The notes beneath the pieces are model-generated. The model saw only the letters and a program-made list of their open reading frames with translations. It made no database searches and was not told where the DNA came from. A stretch of 5,377 bases of DNA from an uncultured Coriobacteriaceae bacterium (GTDB lineage Bacteria; Actinomycetota; Coriobacteriia; Coriobacteriales; Atopobiaceae), in contig CACXZL010000160.1 of assembly GCA_902772085.1 (NCBI GenBank), positions 1 to 5,377 of the forward strand. Direction: 5' to 3'. Positions 1-5,377 of this stretch are shown here, in pieces. The position numbers and the translations under genes are program-made. Within the stretch, counting starts at the first letter, position 1; each line of letters starts with the position of its first letter.

Positions 1-57
1 GGGGGGACGGAGGAAGTGACACGCTGCTGAGCAGCGTGTCACTTCCTCCGTCCCCCC
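1..57. repeat. Perfect palindrome with 28-bp arms, REP-like element, possible operon terminator
   Basis: Bases 1-28 are the exact reverse complement of bases 30-57, with only G29 between them. As single-stranded DNA or RNA it could fold into a stem of about 27 bp with a 3-base loop. The arms carry a G-run at the outer foot, then GGACGGAGGAAGTGACACGC towards the centre. It lies 40 bases beyond the stop codon of the HD-GYP gene, so it is placed to stop operon transcription or protect the mRNA 3' end. A U-tract, which an intrinsic terminator needs, would fall to the left of base 1 and cannot be seen. Length, perfect symmetry and intergenic position suggest a REP/MITE-like mobile palindrome. Feet of the GGGGACGG...TGACA type are, from memory, found in dispersed intergenic repeats of other bacteria. 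The palindrome is certain; its role is inferred. Confidence 0.9.
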
Positions 58-97
58 TGTCACGTTCCCGTCACATCCGGGCGTGCCCACCTCTGCC

Positions 98-1126
98 TTA
101 CCTCTGCCTCATGGCGTAGTCCTTGTCCTCGTCAATCATGTCCAGCATTATGCGGGCGAAGGTCGGGTCGAACTGGGTGCCCGTGCCCTTCTCAATCTCC
201 TCGCGCGCCACCGCCTGGGGCAGCACGTCGCGATAGCTCCTGCGGGAAGTCATTGCGTCGTAGGTGTCTGCAACGGCGATGATGCGCGCCTCCTCGGGAA
301 TGTCCGTCCCCGAGATGCCGTCCGGATAGCCCTTCCCGTCGAAACGCTCATGATGCCAATGGGCGCCAATCGCGAGTTCGGGGAACTCGGGGATGTTTTG
401 GAGTATGTGCCAGCCCATCTCAGGATGCCGCTTGGTGATCTCGTATTCTTCGTCTGAGAGCCTCGTGGGCTTGTTGATGATGCTGTCAGGTATGCCGATC
501 TTGCCGATGTCATGGAGCAGCCCGATCAGATAGATGTTTTGAGCCGACTCCTCGTCGTAGCCATAACGCAGCGCGATTTCCTTTGAATAGCGGGCAACCC
601 GCATCGCATGGCCGTTGGTGTACTCGTCCTTGGCGTCGACGGCACCCGCGAGCGTCATAACGATCTGGACATTGAGGCGCTTGAGCTTCTCTTGTTGGGC
701 GACGACCTCGGCGGTCTTCTCCCTCACCTGGCCCTCCAAGTCGTTTTGCAGACGAACCAGCTCTATGATGTGACGCACGCGCATGAGGAGCACCTCGGGC
801 ACGAAGGGCTTCTTGATGAAGTCCATCGCGCCTGCCTCGAGGCCATGGGTCTCGGACTCGCTGTCCTCATCCGCCGTCAAGAACACCACGGGGATGCTCG
901 CGGTCTCGGGGTCGTCCACTATACGCCGGAGGGTCTCGAAGCCGTCCATCCGCGGCATGTGAATGTCGAGCAGAATCAGGTCGGGACGCCTGCCGCCCGC
1001 CAAGAAGCGCAGGGCGTCCTCACCCGAGCGGACGCAGCTCGCCCGCATGCCGCTCTTCACGAGAATATGGCTCGCCGCCTTGAGGTTGTTTGCGTCGTCG
1101 TCAACGACCAGGATCCATTCGTTCAT
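98..1126 (-). CDS. Response regulator with REC receiver and HD-GYP cyclic-di-GMP phosphodiesterase domain
   Basis: This 342-residue soluble cytoplasmic protein is expected to hydrolyse cyclic-di-GMP when its receiver is phosphorylated. The REC domain (about 3-120) has the acidic pair D9/D10, phospho-acceptor D54 in the LLDIHMPRMDG motif, T84 and K106 in the KKP motif. A helical, probably coiled-coil linker (about 121-150) leads to the HD-GYP domain (about 150-335). The HD-GYP signatures are intact: H173, HDIGK with H205/D206/K209, H234 in KRHPEMG, H256 and the H258-H259 pair, then GKGYP with the GYP triplet at 266-268, and D287 in VADTYDAMTS. No metal-ligand or signature residue appears lost, so activity is likely. 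The short C-terminal tail has no further domain. The ATG at 1126-1124 overlaps the kinase TGA as ATGA and has an AGGGAG ribosome site 7 bases upstream, which implies translational coupling with the kinase. Its natural phosphodonor is most likely the kinase Hpt domain. Class identification is very secure; substrate and partner are inferred from family and position. Confidence 0.97.
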   Translation of the reverse strand: MNEWILVVDDDANNLKAASHILVKSGMRASCVRSGEDALRFLAGGRRPDLILLDIHMPRMDGFETLRRIVDDPETASIPVVFLTADEDSESETHGLEAGAMDFIKKPFVPEVLLMRVRHIIELVRLQNDLEGQVREKTAEVVAQQEKLKRLNVQIVMTLAGAVDAKDEYTNGHAMRVARYSKEIALRYGYDEESAQNIYLIGLLHDIGKIGIPDSIINKPTRLSDEEYEITKRHPEMGWHILQNIPEFPELAIGAHWHHERFDGKGYPDGISGTDIPEEARIIAVADTYDAMTSRRSYRDVLPQAVAREEIEKGTGTQFDPTFARIMLDMIDEDKDYAMRQR

Positions 1127-4100
1127 TGTGCGTCTCCCTCATATGCCAGCTGCTCAAGCAGCGCGTCCAGTCCTTCTTCTGCGGTGATGGTATCGAAGGC
1201 GTCGAGCGCGTCCACGACACCCTCCAGCGCCTCGCGCAGCTCCAATCCGTCGCACGTAAGATCACACAGTGGCCTCAGCACGTCTGCCGCGCGCTCCGCC
1301 TCGAAGTCGTCCATGAGGGCACGTGCCTCCTGGAGACGTTCGCGCAGCTCGTGCGCGGAGATGGTGGGCCGCAGCTCCTCGGCGTCGTCTTGCGGCGTCT
1401 CATCTGGACGCTCGTCAAGGGCGAGCAGCCGGCGCAGGTCCTCGGCGGTGCGCTCGTAGCGTTCCAACAGGGCATCCGCGCCTTCCTCAATCTGACTGAC
1501 GTCTTCGGCCTTGGCGGCAAGCTCCTGCTCGAAGGCCATGTCCGAAAGATCGTTGGCCCCGATCTGGCGAGCGGTGCTCTTGAGGGCATGGACGCGAATC
1601 TGATAGTCGTGCCAGTCCCGCTCGTCCAAGTCCCTTCTGATCAAGGACAGGTTGCGCGTCTCACCCTCGGCAAAGGAGGACGCGAGCTCGATGTAGAAGT
1701 CCTTGTCGCCTGCGGCATAGCGAAGACCGGCTTGGGTGTCGAGGCCAGCCGCGCCAAGTCTCGCGACCAGGTCGCCAGACGCCAAGCCCGAATCGCCTTG
1801 TCCCGTCTCGGGCCTTGCCGCATCGGTTTCCGACGTGCCAGGGTCGGACGTCGGTGCTGGTTCGCGCGACGTGCAGAGGCTTTCGGGCAGCCAGCGCACT
1901 AGCAGCGCCTCAAGCTTGCTCACGTCGATGGGCTTTGAGAGGTAGTCGTCAAAGCCTGCGGCAAGGTAGCGCTCACGCGCGCCGTTGACGGCGTTCGCGG
2001 TCTGCACGATCGCCTTCGTTTCTTCGGGCAGAAGCCCCTCGTTGCGCATGCGCTCAAGTGTCTGAACGCCATCCATCTTCGGCATCATATGGTCCAAGAA
2101 TACAATGTGGTAGGTCCGGTCGCGCACATAGTCAATCGCCGCAAAGCCCGACTCCACCAAGTCTGGCACGATGCCAAAGAGCTTGAGGAGGTTCTTTGCC
2201 ACCTTGAGGTTCATCTCGTTGTCGTCGACTACCAAGATCCTGGCGTCGGCCGCCCACAGGGTCTCGGAAGCGACTGACTGCTGGCTCGCGCTCAGGCGCT
2301 TGGAGTAGTCGCCGATCGGAGTCGCGTCGGCAATCTCCTGACTCACGACGAAGGAAAACACGGAGCCCTTTCCGTAGGTACTTTTGACCTCCAGATGACC
2401 GCCCATCATGTCAAGCAGGCGCGTGACGATCGACATCCCGAGTCCCGTGCCCTCGATACTGTGATTGCGCACCTCATCGAGGCGCTCGAAGGACTCGAAC
2501 AGCCTGGGCAGGTCCTTGTCACGGATGCCTATGCCGGAGTCCTCGACCTCGACGGCGAGCATGATGGATCCATCCTGTTGGTTTTCGCCATGAATGCTCA
2601 GACGAACAAACCCCTTCTCCGTGTACTTCACGGCATTGGTCAGCAGGTTCATGATGACCTGGGACAGTCGCACGTCGTCGCCCACCATACGCGACGGAAG
2701 CTCTGGATCGACCTCCACGCGAAGCTCAAGGCCCTTGCCACGAGCACGCTCTGAGATCGACACGACCAGATTGTTTATGAACGAGGTGGCATCGTACTCC
2801 ACCGGCACGATTTCCATTTTGCCCTCTTCGATCTTGGAGAAGTCAAGCACGCCGTTGATGAGCGACAGGAGCGTCCTTCCCGACGTCTTGATGTTTGATG
2901 CGTAGTCGAGAATCGAAGGGTCGTCCGACTCTCGGAGTATCATCTCGTTCATGCCCAGCACGGCGTTGATGGGCGTACGGATCTCGTGCGACATCTGGGC
3001 GAGAAAGCGACTCTTGGCGTGGCCGGCGGCGATGGCAGCGTCCGCGGCCTCCCGCATGCGCACGTTCATGTCGTCCTGCCAGCGCATGAGCGCCGTGAGC
3101 TGGCGATAGACCATGATGGCGCAGATAACCAGGACGGCAAGGACCAGCCCGACCGAGAGGAGGGTGAATCCGTAGACGCTCAGAAAGTCCACGGGACGGT
3201 AGACCGTGAAACGCGATTGCGCGTTGTTCTTGGCGGTGATGATGCGCAACGCGCCGTCGTAGTCGCGCACGATCACGGAGCTGCGACCGTCGGCCTTCAC
3301 CTGTCCGTAGTTCAGATCCGAGACGTTGGTGGTGTTGCCCTCGGCCATCTGGTAGCTGCCATAGGGGTGGTTGATGATGACGCCCTCGGAATCCGTCAGG
3401 AAGGCATAGCCCTTGTCGGTATAGCTGCCGCCCAGGATATCGATGAGCTTGTCCATGAAGAAGTCGATGCCGAAGTTTCCCAAGAACTCTCCCGTCTCGG
3501 CATCGTAGACCCTCTCGGCAAAGGTCACGCAGTACAGGCCCGTCTGCTCGTCGTAGTAGGGTGCCGATATCGACCAGCCGGTCTCGGAGTTGATGGTGTC
3601 TATGTACCATTGCCGCTCCTCCACATGCCAGTCCTTGGGCGGCAGCCATCCGTTGTTCATGTACACGGTGGGATTGCGGTCGGGATTCGTCATGTAGGTG
3701 ACCGAGATCTCTGGGTATTGCCTGGTGATGCGGTCAAGGTAGGCGACCATTCCGTCGTAGTCGTCCAGCATCTTCGGGTTGGTGGAGACCACGCTGCAAA
3801 ACATATCCAGGATGCTCTTCTGCTGGCTCACCCATTCCGACACCATGTAGTCGTAGACGTCCACCGAGCTTTGGATGGCCTCGGTCCCCCAGCGCAGGGA
3901 CATCCACACGTTTGACACAGAACTCACCACGACCACGAGACATATCAAAAACAGTATGCGCGTCCGGAATCGCGCGTTGAGCCTCCGGTCTGTCTCCTTG
4001 TTGGCTTCCTTGTGGTCATCCTCCTCTGGAGCCTGCGACATGGCTTGGATGCCTTGAACGGCATCGAGTATCTGGCGTCCGGCCGTTTGCACGAGGGCAA

Positions 4101-5133
4101 GGTTGGCCTCCAGGTCCTCCTGGCTTGTGGGCTCTTGCCCCCGATCGGCCTCCAGGAGCGTGGCGAGAGGATCAGTGAGCTGGTCGGCTATCTGAGCGAG
4201 GGTCGCATCTCGCTCCTTCACCTTGAGGTGCATTGCCCGCTCGCGTCGCTCGGTCACCAGGAAGAGGCCGGTGATCAGCGCCGTGAGCATCACGACGATC
4301 GCGATGCTGCCCAGGAACTGGAGGTAGGAGTCCTTGTACAGGTCCCAATCGTTCTCGCTCACGATAAGGTACCACCCGAAGCCGGAGGAAGTGGCGAAGA
4401 GGTTTTCGTAGTGCAGGCCAGATCTCATGCGCGTGCTCACGAAGCCCCCTCGGGCCTTCACCTGACCCAATATGCCCGAGAATTCAGGTAACTCGTAGGC
4501 AAGCTGCTTGCCGATCAGCTGCTCGTCCGAGCATCCCGCAATGATGCCGTCGCCCGTGACGATGACGGCGTATCTGGAGCCGTCTCCGTAGGTCTGCGTG
4601 ATGTGCGACTGAATGGTCTCCATGGTGTAGTCCATGGCCAGCACGGTGTCCGAGTCTCCCAAGAGCACGGAGACCGTGAAGCAGATGTCTTTTGTCATCG
4701 CGTCCACGTAAGGAGCCGACACATAGGTGCGGTCGCGCTTGGCGCCTCGGTACCAGTCCCTCTTCGTCGCGACGTAGTCGTCGGGCATATCGAAGTCGGG
4801 GATTATCGCCCATCCCGTTCCCGCCATGTAGACGTTGAAGCAGCCGTCCACATCCTTTAGGATCTCCGCCTTCTTCGAGTAAACAAAGTCTTTGATCTTC
4901 TTGGGGTCGCCCAGGTAAGGATGGGCCTGGATCCCGAGCGACATCGCAAGTCGCTGCGCATCGTCTATGGTGGACTCGAAATCGCCGCTGACGCTCTCCA
5001 GATGGTATCGACCCGCATCCCTGGTCAGGTCCGAGGTGAACCTAAACACCCGCCAGATGTTCAGGAACAGCACCACGACCAGAACTGCCGCGGCGATCAA
5101 CACGATCCTTTTGGGGTTCTTCTTTTCTTTCAT
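1123..5133 (-). CDS. Membrane hybrid histidine kinase: Cache, degenerate DHp, Cache, HisKA, HATPase, REC, Hpt
   Basis: This 1336-residue inner-membrane sensor kinase starts at the ATG of MKEKKNPKR. That start has a good ribosome site and puts a basic N-terminus directly before TM1 (about 9-27). An extracellular dCache-like domain follows (about 28-270, with R125-x-W127-Y128 and APY at 140-142), then TM2 (about 272-293). The cytoplasmic linker 305-370 resembles HisKA but has D317 in place of His. TM3 (about 391-410) and a second dCache-like domain (about 412-650, with R507-x-W509-Y510 and APYYD at 524-528) lead to TM4 (about 652-675). The catalytic core has HisKA H716 in SHEIRTP, N-box N829/N833, G1 DSGIG at 865-869, F-box around 879-884 and G2 GTGLG at 895-899. 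REC (about 964-1082) has D970/D971, D1014, T1045 and K1067. After a low-complexity linker (about 1086-1118), Hpt has H1182 in HALKS. The tail 1240-1336 carries a 36-residue tandem repeat. All kinase and relay residues are intact. It is first in the operon and overlaps the HD-GYP gene, its likely final target. The ligands are unknown. Confidence 0.96.
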   Translation of the reverse strand: MKEKKNPKRIVLIAAAVLVVVLFLNIWRVFRFTSDLTRDAGRYHLESVSGDFESTIDDAQRLAMSLGIQAHPYLGDPKKIKDFVYSKKAEILKDVDGCFNVYMAGTGWAIIPDFDMPDDYVATKRDWYRGAKRDRTYVSAPYVDAMTKDICFTVSVLLGDSDTVLAMDYTMETIQSHITQTYGDGSRYAVIVTGDGIIAGCSDEQLIGKQLAYELPEFSGILGQVKARGGFVSTRMRSGLHYENLFATSSGFGWYLIVSENDWDLYKDSYLQFLGSIAIVVMLTALITGLFLVTERRERAMHLKVKERDATLAQIADQLTDPLATLLEADRGQEPTSQEDLEANLALVQTAGRQILDAVQGIQAMSQAPEEDDHKEANKETDRRLNARFRTRILFLICLVVVVSSVSNVWMSLRWGTEAIQSSVDVYDYMVSEWVSQQKSILDMFCSVVSTNPKMLDDYDGMVAYLDRITRQYPEISVTYMTNPDRNPTVYMNNGWLPPKDWHVEERQWYIDTINSETGWSISAPYYDEQTGLYCVTFAERVYDAETGEFLGNFGIDFFMDKLIDILGGSYTDKGYAFLTDSEGVIINHPYGSYQMAEGNTTNVSDLNYGQVKADGRSSVIVRDYDGALRIITAKNNAQSRFTVYRPVDFLSVYGFTLLSVGLVLAVLVICAIMVYRQLTALMRWQDDMNVRMREAADAAIAAGHAKSRFLAQMSHEIRTPINAVLGMNEMILRESDDPSILDYASNIKTSGRTLLSLINGVLDFSKIEEGKMEIVPVEYDATSFINNLVVSISERARGKGLELRVEVDPELPSRMVGDDVRLSQVIMNLLTNAVKYTEKGFVRLSIHGENQQDGSIMLAVEVEDSGIGIRDKDLPRLFESFERLDEVRNHSIEGTGLGMSIVTRLLDMMGGHLEVKSTYGKGSVFSFVVSQEIADATPIGDYSKRLSASQQSVASETLWAADARILVVDDNEMNLKVAKNLLKLFGIVPDLVESGFAAIDYVRDRTYHIVFLDHMMPKMDGVQTLERMRNEGLLPEETKAIVQTANAVNGARERYLAAGFDDYLSKPIDVSKLEALLVRWLPESLCTSREPAPTSDPGTSETDAARPETGQGDSGLASGDLVARLGAAGLDTQAGLRYAAGDKDFYIELASSFAEGETRNLSLIRRDLDERDWHDYQIRVHALKSTARQIGANDLSDMAFEQELAAKAEDVSQIEEGADALLERYERTAEDLRRLLALDERPDETPQDDAEELRPTISAHELRERLQEARALMDDFEAERAADVLRPLCDLTCDGLELREALEGVVDALDAFDTITAEEGLDALLEQLAYEGDAQ
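1134..1140 (-). promoter_or_regulatory. Ribosome binding site of the HD-GYP gene
   Basis: On the minus strand GAGGGAG lies 7 bases before the ATG at 1126-1124, inside the last codons of the kinase gene. Together with the ATGA stop/start overlap it allows both fresh initiation and re-initiation by ribosomes finishing the kinase, so the two proteins are probably made in a linked ratio. Confidence 0.7.
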
Positions 5134-5140
5134 GGGCACT

Positions 5141-5149
5141 TCACCCCTT
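5141..5149 (-). promoter_or_regulatory. Ribosome binding site that decides the kinase start
   Basis: On the minus strand AAGGGGTGA ends 7 bases before the ATG at 5133-5131 and matches the anti-Shine-Dalgarno complement well, allowing G-U pairs. It supports the start at 5133. The reading frame is open as far as a GTG at 5247, but that codon has no purine-rich site before it, and the extra 38 residues (rich in Cys, Arg and His) look like untranslated leader. A GTG two codons before the ATG is a minor alternative. Confidence 0.65.
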
Positions 5150-5282
5150 CGTCGCCAACAAAAAAGCGGATGGTCGATACACATCAGGACAAGCAACGTT
5201 CGCGCACTGTGACTCACGCATCGAGAGAACGGTAACACCATGAACACGATAGGCTCGACCTAGCGATCGCCCTCGTCCGTCA

Positions 5283-5310
5283 CTCATATTTCAATATCAT
5301 AATATCTCAA
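5283..5310 (-). promoter_or_regulatory. Candidate promoter in an AT-rich island
   Basis: On the minus strand TTGAGA (5310-5305) is followed after 16 bases by TATGAG (5288-5283), a fair -35 and a weak -10 element of the sigma-70 type. A TATGAT lies nearby (5301-5296) but lacks a matching -35. This island is almost entirely A/T while its surroundings are GC-rich, which is the main support. If it is right, transcription would begin near 5276 and the kinase mRNA would have a leader of about 140 bases. The GATATT motif occurs twice in the island, 8 bases apart. The exact boxes are uncertain. Confidence 0.3.
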
Positions 5311-5377
5311 GAAGAGGCTTTTTTCGTGTTGGATTGATGCGGCGATTCAAAGCGGCGCAATCTGCGTCGCCTCTGAC

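Larger units (their letters stand above)
5134..5377. other. Upstream non-coding region / kinase leader
   Basis: I see no convincing gene here; the only long frame is the in-frame extension of the kinase. Small symmetric elements are a GC-rich hairpin with 8-bp arms (5352-5359 with 5363-5370, one G-U pair, 3-base loop), TAGG/CCTA around 5250-5262, the palindrome GCGATCGC at 5263-5270, and GTGACTCAC at 5209-5217. None is long enough to name as an operator. I do not recognise a cyclic-di-GMP (GEMM) riboswitch core in the leader, which would have been an attractive feedback element for this operon. Whatever lies beyond 5377 is not visible, so I cannot say whether this region is shared with a divergent gene. 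Confidence 0.5.

Noticed and set aside
2843..3649. Minus-strand 268-codon frame in another phase of the kinase gene
   Set aside because: The translation is rich in Arg, His and Gly with no domain, typical of an off-frame shadow of a GC-rich gene.
2986..3915. Long plus-strand open frame (309 codons) antisense to the kinase
   Set aside because: It lies fully inside the well-supported kinase gene and its translation has no recognisable domain. GC-rich genes commonly leave such antisense frames open. The same applies to 608-1459, 1090-1902 and the shorter plus-strand frames.
5164..5192. Attenuator-like hairpin (GATG/CATC) before a T5 run in the leader
   Set aside because: The stem is only 4 bp with a 9-base loop, too weak to call a terminator.
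5131..5247. Kinase start at the upstream GTG (5247), giving 38 extra residues
   Set aside because: No ribosome site precedes that GTG. The added residues are unlike a signal or membrane segment, and the ATG at 5133 has both a good ribosome site and a basic N-terminus directly before TM1.
5263..5270. GCGATCGC octamer palindrome
   Set aside because: It is identical to the HIP1 octamer abundant in cyanobacteria, but it appears once here and nothing else suggests a cyanobacterium, so it is probably chance in GC-rich DNA.
5134..5276. Cyclic-di-GMP riboswitch in the kinase leader
   Set aside because: I looked for a GEMM-type core because the operon acts on cyclic-di-GMP, but saw no matching conserved segments. 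A covariance-model search would settle it.

Overview
The window holds one two-gene signalling operon on the minus strand, flanked on the left by a large perfect palindrome and on the right by about 240 bases of upstream sequence. The DNA is GC-rich. The gene content (a very large membrane hybrid histidine kinase with extracellular Cache sensors plus an HD-GYP response regulator) fits a free-living or gut-associated bacterium. The kinase style and the palindrome sequence remind me of Coriobacteriia such as Olsenella/Atopobium, but that placement is an impression from memory, not something the window proves.

Layout from right to left, in the direction of transcription. Positions 5134-5377 are the upstream/leader region, with an AT-rich island near 5283-5310 that could be the promoter. 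Positions 5133-1123 encode a 1336-residue hybrid kinase: TM, Cache, TM, a histidine-less DHp-like linker, TM, second Cache, TM, HisKA, HATPase, REC, Hpt and a repeat-bearing C-terminal tail. Positions 1126-98 encode a 342-residue REC/HD-GYP protein whose ATG overlaps the kinase stop codon (ATGA). Positions 1-57 are a 28-bp-arm perfect inverted repeat, probably a REP-like element and possibly also the operon's terminator.

The two proteins together supply every step of a His-Asp-His-Asp phosphorelay: H716 (HisKA), D1014 (REC) and H1182 (Hpt) in the kinase, then D54 in the HD-GYP regulator. The expected output is control of cyclic-di-GMP breakdown in response to extracellular ligand(s) sensed by two separate Cache domains. 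The most unusual points are the vestigial DHp module between the two sensor halves, which suggests that two sensor kinases were fused or that one was duplicated and partly lost, and an ungapped 36-residue tandem repeat after the Hpt domain.
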